A DNA stretch of 37,934 nucleotides from Acidimicrobiia bacterium (GTDB lineage: Bacteria > Actinomycetota > Acidimicrobiia > Spongiisociales > UBA5794). The notes under the pieces are model-generated. The model was given only the letters and a program-made list of their open reading frames with translations. It ran no database searches and had not been told where the DNA came from. The stretch spans positions 1-37,934 of the forward strand of contig JASJAX010000038.1 of assembly GCA_030066755.1 (NCBI GenBank), in the 5' to 3' direction. Made by a program: the position numbers and the translations under genes. Below are positions 23,205 to 31,643 of the stretch, in pieces (positions within the stretch are counted from its first letter, which is position 1; each line of letters begins with the position of its first letter).

Positions 23205-23650
23205 GAAGCCACGGCCGCGACGACGTGGCGAACTGCTCGCTCCGCCATCGCCCGAATCCGCCACCGGTAGACCGGTGCCAACAGTGGCGGAACATCACCG
23301 CGATAGCCGACCGAAAGGGCCGCAGCGGCGTGAGCTCCGGTCCCCCGGGTCTCGACGACGATCGTGATCGACTGCTCCTCAGCGAGACCGGGCGTTTCGA
23401 GCGAACAGCGGATCTGATGTCCTGCCTCCCACTCGTCGATTCTGCATCGCCACGCTCGATCGGCTCGAGCACGCCGATCCCGGTGGAGGAACAGCGTGTG
23501 CCCGGCGTTTGGAAGCTCGGTGCCCATGAACCCGGCCTCGTGAACTGGCGCCCAGCGCGTGACATTCGCCGGATCCGCTACGAATGCCCACACTCGAGCT
23601 GGGTCGACGCCCTCGATCGACTCTGCAGCGACAACGGAGATGCGGCTCAC
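23201..23650 (-). CDS. SRPBCC family protein in the gat operon
   Basis: 149 residues, helix-grip fold. The N-terminus has VDPARVWAFVADPANVTRWAP, matching the opening of the other SRPBCC protein at 22131; a C-terminal long amphipathic helix follows. The ligand is unknown. Start: GTG 23650 overlaps the gatB stop (GTGA), and its own stop overlaps the HAD start, so it is translated between them. Nothing links this family to amidotransferase function, so I treat its presence as operon hitch-hiking unless conserved elsewhere. Confidence 0.82.
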   Translation of the reverse strand: MSRISVVAAESIEGVDPARVWAFVADPANVTRWAPVHEAGFMGTELPNAGHTLFLHRDRRARADRAWRCRIDEWEAGHQIRCSLETPGLAEEQSITIVVETRGTGAHAAAALSVGYRGDVPPLLAPVYRWRIRAMAERAVRHVVAAVAS

Positions 23651-25116
23651 GTCTCCGACGATGCCCGCGACCGGATGAGCTCGGACACTGCCTTGGGATC
23701 AGCTTTCCCGCCGGTCGCCCGCATCACCTGGCCGACGAGGAAACCGACCGGCTTCATGTCACCGCCCTGCATACGTTCTACCGCCTCGGCATGTTCGGCG
23801 AGGACGGATTCCACGGCGGCCTCGATCACCCCCAGATCGGAGATCTGCAGGAGATCACGTTGCTCGGCCACGGCGCGCGGCATCCCCTCACCGGCCAGCA
23901 CACCAGCGAGAACGTCTTTCGCGGCAGTCGCCGAGAGATCGCCCTCGGTCACCATGGTGCCGAGCTCGACGAGGTGATCGGCTGTCAACGCAGTTTCACT
24001 CACTCCGACACCTTCGCGGCGGGTGTAGGCAACGACCTCGCCGGTGAGTCGATTGGCCGTTGCAGCAGGATCGGCACCGGCGGCGACGGCGTCGTCGAAC
24101 AACGATCCGAGCGCCGCGTCGTCGACCAGCAGGCCGGCGTTGATCATGTCGAGGCCCAGCGCTCGGTAGCGAGACCGGCGAGCCGACGGCAGCTCCGGAA
24201 GTGATGCGACGATCCGCTCCCGCCACGCATCATCAACCTCGAGGGGGACGAGGTCGGGCTCCTGGAAGTACCGATAGTCCTCCGACTCCTCCTTGGATCG
24301 CATCGACGCTGTGACGCCGGTTGCCTCATTCCAGTGGCGGGTCTCCTGGACGACCGAACCGCCGCCTTCGAGTACCCGGACCTGGCGTTCGATCTCGAAC
24401 GCAATGGCGCCTTGGAGCGATCGCAGCGAGTTCACGTTCTTGACCTCGGTGCGTGTGCCGAACTCCTCGTCGCCTCGGCGGCGCACCGAGATGTTCGCGT
24501 CGAAGCGCATGCTGCCCTCTTCGAGCCTGGCGTCGGAGACGCCGAGTGACCGCACGATGCGCTGGATCTCCGATCCATAGGCACGCGCCTCGGCGGCCGA
24601 TCGAATGTCGGGTTCGCTGACGATCTCGACGAGCGGCACACCGGAACGGTTGAAGTCGAGCAGCGAGTGGTCGGCGTCGGCAATCCGGCCACCCTCACCG
24701 ACGTGCAGGCTCTTGCCGGTGTCCTCTTCCATGTGCACGCGCGTGATCCCGATCGTCGAACTCGACTCGTCGGTCTCGATCTCGACTGAGCCGTTGACAC
24801 ACAGCGGCAGGTCGTATTGAGAGATCTGATAGTTCTTCGGCAGATCCGGGTAGAAGTAGTTCTTCCGGTGGAACTCGGAGTACGACACCAGCTCGCATCC
24901 GAACGCTGCGCCGATCCGGAGGATGCCCTCGATAGCGGCTTCGTTGGGCACCGGGAGGGCACCGGGCAATCCGAGGCACACGGGGCACACGGTCGTGTTG
25001 GGTGGCGCCCCGAACGAGACCGGACACCCGCAGAACATCTTCGAAGCCGTCTGCAGTTCGACATGGGTTTCGATCCCGATGACGGCTTCCCAGTCGACCC
25101 GCGCTTCGTCGGTCAT
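23647..25116 (-). CDS. gatB: Aspartyl/glutamyl-tRNA amidotransferase subunit B
   Basis: tRNA-binding kinase-type subunit of GatCAB. It activates the side chain of Glu-tRNA(Gln) (or Asp-tRNA(Asn)) by phosphorylation so that ammonia from GatA can amidate it. 489 residues, normal. Family opening VIGIETHVELQT; four zinc-type cysteines at 29, 31, 44 and 47 (FCGCP and VCPVCLG); FHRKNYFYPDLPKNYQISQYD is the conserved core; IEEDTGK-like HMEEDTGKSLH. The C-terminal YqeY-like tail domain (about 400-489) contacts tRNA. The ATG overlaps the gatA stop by 4 nt. Confidence 0.97.
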   Translation of the reverse strand: MTDEARVDWEAVIGIETHVELQTASKMFCGCPVSFGAPPNTTVCPVCLGLPGALPVPNEAAIEGILRIGAAFGCELVSYSEFHRKNYFYPDLPKNYQISQYDLPLCVNGSVEIETDESSSTIGITRVHMEEDTGKSLHVGEGGRIADADHSLLDFNRSGVPLVEIVSEPDIRSAAEARAYGSEIQRIVRSLGVSDARLEEGSMRFDANISVRRRGDEEFGTRTEVKNVNSLRSLQGAIAFEIERQVRVLEGGGSVVQETRHWNEATGVTASMRSKEESEDYRYFQEPDLVPLEVDDAWRERIVASLPELPSARRSRYRALGLDMINAGLLVDDAALGSLFDDAVAAGADPAATANRLTGEVVAYTRREGVGVSETALTADHLVELGTMVTEGDLSATAAKDVLAGVLAGEGMPRAVAEQRDLLQISDLGVIEAAVESVLAEHAEAVERMQGGDMKPVGFLVGQVMRATGGKADPKAVSELIRSRASSET

Positions 25117-26594
25117 GGCAGTGTCACCTCCGACGTTGCGAGGGCAGGCCTCGAGTCGAACGCCACGAGGCGTTCGACCTCAGCCCCGACCTGGAACATG
25201 ACCTTCTCGCCGAGCGCAGGAGCCATCACCTGGAAGCCGATCGGGAGCCCGTCGTCATCGAGAGCAACGGGTACCGACATGCCGGGGTCCCCCGCCAGAT
25301 TGAGCGGGATGGTGCAGATGTCCTGGTAGTACATCTCGAGCGGGTCGGCCGTCTTGGCGCCGATCGGGAACGCGGTGGATGGCGCGGTCGGTGAAACCAA
25401 GACATCCGCCTGTTCGTATGCGGCGGCGAAGTCCCGCCGCACCAGCGTGCGAACTCGCTGGGCTTGTCCGTAGAACGCGTCGTAGTAACCGGCGCTGAGC
25501 GCGTACGTGCCGAGCAGGATCCGCCGGCTCACCTCAGGACCAAATCCGGCAGCTCGCGACCGTCCCATCATCGTTTCGGTGGTTTCGCCGTCGACCCGCA
25601 GCCCGTAGCGAACGCCGTCGAACCGGGCCAGATTGGCCGAACACTCCGCCGGGGCAATCAGGTAGTACGCCGACAGCGCGTAGTCGAATGACGGCATCGA
25701 GATCTCGACGATCTCTGCTCCAGCATCATCGAGCAGATCGATGGTCCGCTGCACTGCTGCACGAACCGGAGGCGCGATCGCGTCGCCCATCAGTTCCTTC
25801 ACCATGCCGACGCGGACCCCGGCAACACCGGCCGTGAGCCCACCCGCAATGTCGGGGCGGGCACCGCGGAACGAGGTGGCGTCGCGAATGTCGAACCCGG
25901 CGACGACTTCCAGCAGTGTCGCCGTGTCGCCGACGTTGCGAGCGAACGGACCGATCTGGTCCAGCGAGGACGCGAACGCAATCAAGCCATACCGACTGAC
26001 CAGGCCATACGTCGGTTTCGCACCGACGATTCCGCACAGCGATGCGGGTTGGCGAATCGACCCGCCCGTATCAGACCCAAGTGCGGCGATCGACGAACCG
26101 ACGGCAACGCTGGCAGCCGATCCCCCAGACGAGCCGCCGGGGACCCGGTCGGTGTCCCAGGGGTTGTGCGTTGGGCCGTAGGCCGAGTTCTCGGTCGACG
26201 AGCCCATGGCGAACTCATCGAGGTTCGTCTTGCCGACGATGACTGCCCCGGCATCGCGCAGGCGGCTGACGACCGTCGCGTCGTACGGAGGTTCGTATCC
26301 CGACAGGATCTTCGAACCTGCAGTGGTTTCGATGCCCCGGGTGCACATGTTGTCCTTGACGGCGATCGGGATCCCCATCAACGGACCGAGGTCCTCACCT
26401 GCGGCAATTGCGGTGTCGGCGGCCTCCGCTGCCGTCCGCGCACCGTCCCGATCGAGCGTGAGAAAGGCATGGAGCTGCGCCTCGGTGTTGGCCGCACGAG
26501 CGGTGACGGCGTCGAGAAGCTCTCGGGCGGACAGCGACCCGCTCCGTAGTTCCGCAGCGGCCTCGCCGAGTGTGAGGTCGGCCGGATCGGTCAT
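25113..26594 (-). CDS. gatA: Aspartyl/glutamyl-tRNA amidotransferase subunit A
   Basis: Amidase-signature glutaminase subunit that releases ammonia from glutamine for GatB. 493 residues. The catalytic Lys-Ser-Ser triad is present: Lys80 in GIPIAVKDNMCT, cis-Ser155 in GGSSGGSAA, and nucleophile Ser179 in GSDTGGSIRQPA. KPTYGLVSRYGL and the C-terminal PLNLAGDPGMSVP are typical. Frame extends upstream to 26963, but that would run through gatC. The ATG at 26594 overlaps the gatC stop (ATGA) and begins the real N-terminus (MTDPADLTLGEA). Confidence 0.97.
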   Translation of the reverse strand: MTDPADLTLGEAAAELRSGSLSARELLDAVTARAANTEAQLHAFLTLDRDGARTAAEAADTAIAAGEDLGPLMGIPIAVKDNMCTRGIETTAGSKILSGYEPPYDATVVSRLRDAGAVIVGKTNLDEFAMGSSTENSAYGPTHNPWDTDRVPGGSSGGSAASVAVGSSIAALGSDTGGSIRQPASLCGIVGAKPTYGLVSRYGLIAFASSLDQIGPFARNVGDTATLLEVVAGFDIRDATSFRGARPDIAGGLTAGVAGVRVGMVKELMGDAIAPPVRAAVQRTIDLLDDAGAEIVEISMPSFDYALSAYYLIAPAECSANLARFDGVRYGLRVDGETTETMMGRSRAAGFGPEVSRRILLGTYALSAGYYDAFYGQAQRVRTLVRRDFAAAYEQADVLVSPTAPSTAFPIGAKTADPLEMYYQDICTIPLNLAGDPGMSVPVALDDDGLPIGFQVMAPALGEKVMFQVGAEVERLVAFDSRPALATSEVTLP

Positions 26595-26899
26595 CCGTTG
26601 TCGCCCTCCACCTCTTCGCCGAGGATCTTGGGCACCCGGAAGTACGGGCCGTCGGCGTCGGGCGCGGCTGCAAGCACATCGTCGCGATCGAGCGACCCGG
26701 TGACCTCGTCGGAACGAAACGCATTCGTCATCGGGAGGGGATGCGATGTCGGCGGTACCCCCTCCGTGGGCAGGGCTTGGACACGTTCTGCGTGCTCGAG
26801 GATGTCTCCGAGCTGCGCTCCGTAGCGCTCCAGTTCCTCGGCACTCAGTTCGAGACGCGCCAGCTTGGCGACCTTGGCGATATCGATGTCTACCGGCAT
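26591..26899 (-). CDS. gatC: Aspartyl/glutamyl-tRNA amidotransferase subunit C
   Basis: 102-residue stabilising subunit that wraps around the GatA-GatB interface. Opening VDIDIAKVAKLARLELS, then EELERYGAQLGDILEHAERV; the end FRVPKILGEE is the standard GatC terminus. First gene of a five-gene operon, gatC-gatA-gatB-SRPBCC-HAD, in which all junctions overlap by 4 nt. Start at 26899 rather than 26935: a TACCAT box ends 8 nt before it, no ribosome site exists, and homologues start near this point. Confidence 0.95.
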   Translation of the reverse strand: MPVDIDIAKVAKLARLELSAEELERYGAQLGDILEHAERVQALPTEGVPPTSHPLPMTNAFRSDEVTGSLDRDDVLAAAPDADGPYFRVPKILGEEVEGDNG

Positions 26900-26907
26900 G
26901 AGGCGCG

Positions 26908-26913
26908 ATGGTA
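26908..26913 (-). promoter_or_regulatory. -10 box (TACCAT) for the gatCAB operon
   Basis: TACCAT on the minus strand, 8 nt upstream of the gatC ATG. The remaining divergent gap up to 27098 holds nothing else that I can identify. Confidence 0.45.
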
Positions 26914-27098
26914 CCCCCGGCCGGGTGCGGGGCAATCACCTCGGCCATGGAGGCGCCTCGCAAACCCGCTCGCTGTTGCCGGTCCCACGTCGGCCGGAAC
27001 CCCGAAGTGACTAGTCAGAACCTCTCAAGCGCCCATCTGACGGGACCGAAATCACTGGTAGCCCCCAGTTTGTGGGCAAGAAGGACATCCCCGCAATC

Positions 27099-29636
27099 AT
27101 GAACACGCACCGGCTCTCCATCCGGACCCGGCATCGGCGGCGCATGCTCGTCATGCTCGCTTTTGCATTGGTGGCGCTGTCGCCCGGCACGGCGTCCGGT
27201 TCCATCACGACGGTCGGTTACGAGCGCGCCCAGGCCACCCTGCAGGGGCCCGCGGCGGGGATCTACGACTACACCCAAGGTTTGGCGGCGTCCTGGTCGG
27301 CTACAGCCGAGTTCGATGCGGGGACACACAACGGCACTACCGCCCAGGACGTCGCCGACGCTCTCACCCTGGCAAGGATCGGGCCGGCGGGCGTCTCCGC
27401 CCCTGATCCGGCGACGCCGTGGTGGAACGCAGACTGGAACACCCGAGAATGCTTCGCCGTCGACCACGCTGCGGGCACGACGTCGGTGACGGAGTACCCC
27501 GTGCAAATCCCCTGGTCACCGGGGTCTCTGGCATCTGCCGGCCTCCTCCAGGGTGATTACGGCGATGTACGAGTGATCGCTTCGGATGGGGTCACCGAGC
27601 TGCCGATCTGGTTCGAAAACACCACAACCAGCTGGGTTCAGGTAGACGACATCCCCGCCGGCGGCGCCACCTCGTTCTGCGTGTACTACGGCTACTCGGC
27701 AGGCGTCGCCGCAGTGCCGGCCAACCACGGGCAGGCGCCCGTCTTCACCTACAGCTCGCCGAAGCCCGTGTACTACACCGTCTCCGGCGCCTACACCGGC
27801 GCCCAAACCGTTGCCGTCGCGAGCTACGTCGACGCCAACACGATCGAAATGGACGGCACGTCGGGGACGCTCACTGCAACGATCGATGACGGGGACCGCA
27901 CAACCTTTGCCGGCAACACGTCGACCAGCGAGTACCGGGTCACCGGGCCGATCGCTGCCCGCGGCATCGGCAACGGCCTCGACACGCTGATCCCCGTTTC
28001 GTGGGCGGGTACGCGGTTCGTCGTCCCGTCGAACCGCGAGGACGGTGTCACCAGCCAGCTGCTGTCGTTCTATGCGCCATTCGGCGGGAGCACCGTCACG
28101 CTCTACGCCGGCACCGAACCGGTCGCCATCGGCAGTGTCGCCGTCCCTGGTGGCGGAGGCGCTACCTGGGTCGAGACCGCAGACGAGATCTCCACGGGCG
28201 AAACCCTGATCATCGAGGCGACCACCCCCGTCCTCGCCCACCACGCAACCACCAACGGAGAGGACGCCACTGCGTTGCACCCCGTGCGATCGATGACCTG
28301 GTACGGCGTCTCCTCGACGGGGCGTGTCGGCGCCGACGGCGAGGACGCCACCGGCACCGCGACGGATGTGCTCGTGACGCGCTCCTCGTCCGGCGGGTCG
28401 ACCACGCCGCTGTTCCGCGGGGAAGAACTCGTGTTGGCAGGGACGCCGGGCGGAGGCGGTGCGGACGACGGCATCGCGGTGAGCGCCGGCGGATCTGCCG
28501 CCGGCCGCGCCGTCGGTGCCCTGTCGCAGGACGATGGTGACGGACGTGATTCGATCACGTTCTTGCCGCGCACGGCGCTCGGCGCTCGCTACCTGATCGT
28601 CACGAACAGCGAGTACATCGCCGCCGCCTGCCCGGCGGCGTCGACGTCGTTCACCGTCACCGACGGTGCTGGTGCAACTTCGTCGTTCTCGTGCGCAGGC
28701 GGCAGCGTCGGCCACGGCCTACTCACCAGCAATCTCGACGTGACCGCGACCCGTGCGATCGAGATCGCGTCGGCCGGGGCCGACTTCTTCCTGGCCTACG
28801 AGGACCGTTCGACCAACGACGAGACCAACGTGCTGGGCATGAAACAAGGGCGCCAGTACGTGTGGCCGTCTCCCTCCACTGTCGCTGCCGGTGCCGCCGA
28901 AGGTCTCTTCCCGGTCACAGGTACCTGGACCAGCGCCACATTCGATACCGGAACCGGCACCGACGTCTTCGGGGAGATCGACTTCTCGGGTGCCGTCAAC
29001 TCCGGTGTGACCGACCTCGAGGTCCGGATTGCCACGAGTGACACCGATCCCCCCTCCGCCTTCGTCGGGCCGGACGGCACGGCAACCAGCGCCTGGTCAC
29101 TGGCCGACCTGCCGTCGGTCCTGGATTTCTCCCACGACGGCGACCGGTACCTGAGGGTCAGAGTGGACCTGTCGACGAGCGATCGGCTGAACGAGACGCC
29201 ACGGCTCGACGCCGTCGTGGTCGACAACCAGCTCCCCCTCGCCGACCGCGCACCCGGTAGTCGTGCGTCGTTGACCGTGATTGGTTCGGTTTCGGCACAA
29301 GCCACCTACCTGCTGCGTGTTTCGACCGACAACGCAACGCTGTCGGGGAGCTCCGCCGAGTTGATCGGCATCAGCGGCACCAACCTCGCCAACCTGGCAC
29401 CCGGGACTCTCCGGTTCGTCAACGCCTCCGGGCTCGATGTCGTGCAATGGTCGACCGACGGCACACCGGGCACTCCGGTCGCATTCTCACCGGTCCAGGG
29501 GCACTCGCTGGTGCTCGATCACACCTCGGTCGGCCCCGGCGTCGTCGATGTCGACTTCACATGGAGCCTCAATGTGGGCGGTGGGGCGTCGATATTCGTC
29601 CAAAGCGATCTCACCGTGGAAATCACGACACCATGA
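27099..29636 (+). CDS. Large secreted DUF2341 protein
   Basis: 845 residues. A very basic N-region (RLSIRTRHRRR), a hydrophobic core (MLVMLAFALVAL) and SPGTASGS give a Sec signal peptide. Domains: N-terminal segment (about 35-105); DUF2341 (about 108-196) starting WWNADW and ending FCVYYGYS; a long beta-rich, Gly/Ser/Thr-rich middle; a beta-sandwich (about 608-710) of the kind that often accompanies DUF2341 (TWTSATFDTGTG to ETPRLDAVVV); and a C-terminal beta domain ending DLTVEITTP. No LPXTG or other anchor is seen, so it is secreted or held by a partner. Few cysteines. Start: ATG 27099 has AGAAGGA about 13 nt upstream; an in-frame GTG at 27072 would add 9 residues. Its stop overlaps the next ATG (ATGA). 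Confidence 0.85.
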   Translation: MNTHRLSIRTRHRRRMLVMLAFALVALSPGTASGSITTVGYERAQATLQGPAAGIYDYTQGLAASWSATAEFDAGTHNGTTAQDVADALTLARIGPAGVSAPDPATPWWNADWNTRECFAVDHAAGTTSVTEYPVQIPWSPGSLASAGLLQGDYGDVRVIASDGVTELPIWFENTTTSWVQVDDIPAGGATSFCVYYGYSAGVAAVPANHGQAPVFTYSSPKPVYYTVSGAYTGAQTVAVASYVDANTIEMDGTSGTLTATIDDGDRTTFAGNTSTSEYRVTGPIAARGIGNGLDTLIPVSWAGTRFVVPSNREDGVTSQLLSFYAPFGGSTVTLYAGTEPVAIGSVAVPGGGGATWVETADEISTGETLIIEATTPVLAHHATTNGEDATALHPVRSMTWYGVSSTGRVGADGEDATGTATDVLVTRSSSGGSTTPLFRGEELVLAGTPGGGGADDGIAVSAGGSAAGRAVGALSQDDGDGRDSITFLPRTALGARYLIVTNSEYIAAACPAASTSFTVTDGAGATSSFSCAGGSVGHGLLTSNLDVTATRAIEIASAGADFFLAYEDRSTNDETNVLGMKQGRQYVWPSPSTVAAGAAEGLFPVTGTWTSATFDTGTGTDVFGEIDFSGAVNSGVTDLEVRIATSDTDPPSAFVGPDGTATSAWSLADLPSVLDFSHDGDRYLRVRVDLSTSDRLNETPRLDAVVVDNQLPLADRAPGSRASLTVIGSVSAQATYLLRVSTDNATLSGSSAELIGISGTNLANLAPGTLRFVNASGLDVVQWSTDGTPGTPVAFSPVQGHSLVLDHTSVGPGVVDVDFTWSLNVGGGASIFVQSDLTVEITTP

Positions 29637-30307
29637 CCTCGTCGCACGAAACCAGCGTCTTCCCCGAGCACATGCCGGACATCCCTCTGGATGACCTGCC
29701 GGTCCCTCTTGTCCCCGGCGGTTTCTGGGATCCCGAAGACCAACACCCGCCCACCATCGAACCCGAGCTCCCCGACTACGAGTCCATGGTGCGCAATGCG
29801 CTGATCGCCTGCCTCGCAGTGCTCGCATCGAAGGTCGGATGGATCGTCGTCGTCGCCAATGTCCAGGGCATCCTGGTCTCCGTGCGGCTGTGGGGCGGGT
29901 TCTTGCCCTATCTGGGCATGGACGTCACCGACGTCGCCACCGCCGGCAACAACACATTCGCCACCATCGTCACGGTGTCGACGATCGGCATGGGCTTCAC
30001 CGCCGTCCTGCTGATGGCGTGGCCGATGATCCGGCCTGGCCTGCCTCGGCTCGATGTGCTCGGTCGTTCGGTTGCGATCGCCGTGGTGCTCGAGACGTGG
30101 ATCTTCGAGGTCTTCCGTGAAGTCTTCGACCGCACGACCCTCATCATGCGGTGGGACCTGGCCTGGATCACGTTGGTCGAACTCCTGCTCGCAGCCGCCC
30201 TCCTCTTCTTGACCCTCAAGCAACCACGCAGCGTGGCCGATATCACTGAGAGAAGCACGGATGCGCTGCCCCATGACCCACAAGTGATCCTGGAGGACAC
30301 ACCATGA
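29633..30307 (+). CDS. Four-TM membrane protein coupled to two secreted proteins
   Basis: 224 residues; family not recognised. About 50 N-terminal residues are acidic and Pro-rich (PLDDLPVPLVPGGFWDPED), probably cytoplasmic. Membrane segments lie near 55-76, 108-130, 145-161 and 176-195, followed by a polar tail. Between TM1 and TM2 the loop has LPYLGMDVTDVATAGNNTF. TM3-TM4 is joined by EVFREVFDRTTLIMRWDL, with several charged residues. No signal-peptidase (SipW), sortase or transporter motif is visible. Both ends overlap neighbouring genes by 4 nt, so it is made together with the DUF2341 protein and the small secreted protein. An assembly or anchoring role is only inference. Confidence 0.8.
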   Translation: MTSSHETSVFPEHMPDIPLDDLPVPLVPGGFWDPEDQHPPTIEPELPDYESMVRNALIACLAVLASKVGWIVVVANVQGILVSVRLWGGFLPYLGMDVTDVATAGNNTFATIVTVSTIGMGFTAVLLMAWPMIRPGLPRLDVLGRSVAIAVVLETWIFEVFREVFDRTTLIMRWDLAWITLVELLLAAALLFLTLKQPRSVADITERSTDALPHDPQVILEDTP

Positions 30308-30933
30308 ACATGCGCATGACGCGCCGAGGAGCAGGCATCCTCATCGCGCTGATGCTCATTGCGGTCCCGGCAGCGGCCGCCGTGATGACGCAGAACTTCC
30401 AATCCGCCACCATCGACATCAATGGACCTTGCTTCGACGTGACGGCAGGCGACGACGCAAGCTCGCCCACCAACTTCGTCCAGTTTGCGACGGCGACTGT
30501 GTCGACGGGTTCCATCGATCTTCGTCAGGAGTCGCTGACAGTCGCCGGACACGTGGGCAATCGCGCCATCTACAGCGAGGTTGCACGGTTCGCCAACGGA
30601 TGCGGAGCGGATGCGAGCGTGGAGTTCTTCCCGATCAACGACCCCAGCGGTACTCCGGCCTTCGTTCCGGACTTGACCGATCCGGTCTGGGACGACTTCA
30701 CCATCAGCTTCTACCTCGCCAACACCGGGTCGCCTGGTGACGTGCTCACGAGCGGCGACTGGGACGAACTCCTGCGGGTCGAGGCCGGTTTGGCCACAAC
30801 TCCTGACACCGGCATCGTGGTGGACGGTGCGACACGCGCCTTGGCCGTTGTCATCGACTCCGACGCAAACACGACACTGCCGATAGCCACGGATCCGGTG
30901 CTGCGCTGGACCGCCCAGATTCTCTACCCCTAG
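30304..30933 (+). CDS. Small secreted protein, third gene of the DUF2341 operon
   Basis: 209 residues; no family recognised. MNMRMTRRGAG plus ILIALMLIAVPAAAA is a signal peptide with cleavage near residue 25. The mature part is acidic, beta-rich, with two cysteines (43 and 100) that could bridge. The opening NFQSATIDINGPCFDV has a faint likeness to the early NTFxAGTLDL strand of TasA/camelysin fibre proteins, but there is no SipW peptidase beside it, so I do not claim homology. It may be the bulk subunit of a surface structure whose larger partner is the DUF2341 protein. The ATG overlaps the preceding stop; a 14-bp hairpin follows. Confidence 0.78.
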   Translation: MNMRMTRRGAGILIALMLIAVPAAAAVMTQNFQSATIDINGPCFDVTAGDDASSPTNFVQFATATVSTGSIDLRQESLTVAGHVGNRAIYSEVARFANGCGADASVEFFPINDPSGTPAFVPDLTDPVWDDFTISFYLANTGSPGDVLTSGDWDELLRVEAGLATTPDTGIVVDGATRALAVVIDSDANTTLPIATDPVLRWTAQILYP

Positions 30934-30958
30934 ACCGATCTCACCTCCAGGATCGCCA

Positions 30959-30990
30959 CTCAGCGGCGGGGCATCAGCCTCGCCGCTGAG
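30959..30990 (+). terminator. Terminator of the DUF2341 operon
   Basis: A 14-bp stem (30959-30972 with 30977-30990, one G-T pair) and loop ATCA, 25 nt after the third gene's stop. It is followed by ATTTG, a poor U-tract. Confidence 0.7.
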
Positions 30991-31004
30991 CATTTGGGCG
31001 GCGG

Positions 31005-31010
31005 TACGCT
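31005..31010 (+). promoter_or_regulatory. -10 box (TACGCT) for the YczE-type gene
   Basis: TACGCT lies 9 nt before ATG 31020; the gap GCAGCGTTC has no ribosome site. Confidence 0.4.
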
Positions 31011-31019
31011 GCAGCGTTC

Positions 31020-31643
31020 ATGCTCCCTCTCCCCCGCCAGCGTCTCGGTCGCCGGTTCACCCAACTCCTCATCGGGCTCGTGGTATTCGGCTTCGGTATC
31101 GCCCTGATGGTCGTTTCCGATCTCGGGCTCTCGCCGTGGCAGACCCTCCACCAGGGAGTGGCGGAGCGGACCGGCTTGGCCATCGGCACCGTGACGATCC
31201 TCACCGGCATCGTGGTCCTGCTTCTCTGGATCCCGCTGGGTGAGCGCATCGGCCTGGGGACGATCCTCAACGTCGCCATCATCGGCAACGCGCTCAATCG
31301 CAGCCTCGACCTCCTTCCCGAAGAGTTCGCCAGCCTTCCCATACGCTGGCTCGCCATGCTCAGCGGCGTGTGCCTGATCGGCCTCGGAACGAGCCTCTAC
31401 ATCGGCGTGAGGATGGGCTCCGGCCCCCGCGACGGCGTTATGACCGGCTTGGCGAGGCGCGGCATCAACATCGGCGTCGTCCGTACCGGTATCGAGGTGA
31501 CGGTGCTCGCGATCGGCTGGTCGCTCGGAGGCACGGTCGGCTTTGGGACGATCGCCTTCGCCGCAGGCATCGGCCCAATCATCGCTTACTTGCTCCCGAA
31601 ACTGACGGTGATGCCGATCGTTCCGGTAGCGAGTAGCGAGTAG
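31020..31643 (+). CDS. YczE/YitT-type integral membrane protein
   Basis: 207 residues with about five membrane segments. The family hallmark is the glycine-rich run SLYIGVRMGSGPRDGVMTGL (about 126-145) and VSDLGLSPWQTLHQG near the first TM. These match the YczE/YyaS/YitT group, whose function is unknown; some members act in regulation of antibiotic synthesis or transport. The last codons, GTAGCGAGTAGCGAG then TAG, are part of the heptamer array at 31626-31653, so the C-terminal VASSE is repeat-encoded. Leaderless start at 31020 assumed. Confidence 0.85.
   Translation: MLPLPRQRLGRRFTQLLIGLVVFGFGIALMVVSDLGLSPWQTLHQGVAERTGLAIGTVTILTGIVVLLLWIPLGERIGLGTILNVAIIGNALNRSLDLLPEEFASLPIRWLAMLSGVCLIGLGTSLYIGVRMGSGPRDGVMTGLARRGINIGVVRTGIEVTVLAIGWSLGGTVGFGTIAFAAGIGPIIAYLLPKLTVMPIVPVASSE

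Noticed and set aside
26595-26963. N-terminal extension of gatA to 26963
   Set aside because: It would run through the whole of gatC in another frame; the ATG at 26594 overlapping the gatC stop fits the operon.
27516-28715. 399-residue minus-strand frame opposite the DUF2341 gene
   Set aside because: Arg- and Asp-rich shadow without a ribosome site or family motif, fully covered by the real gene.
30304-30933. TasA/camelysin-type fibre protein
   Set aside because: Only a short strand is reminiscent, and no SipW-type signal peptidase is encoded nearby; kept as a loose analogy only.
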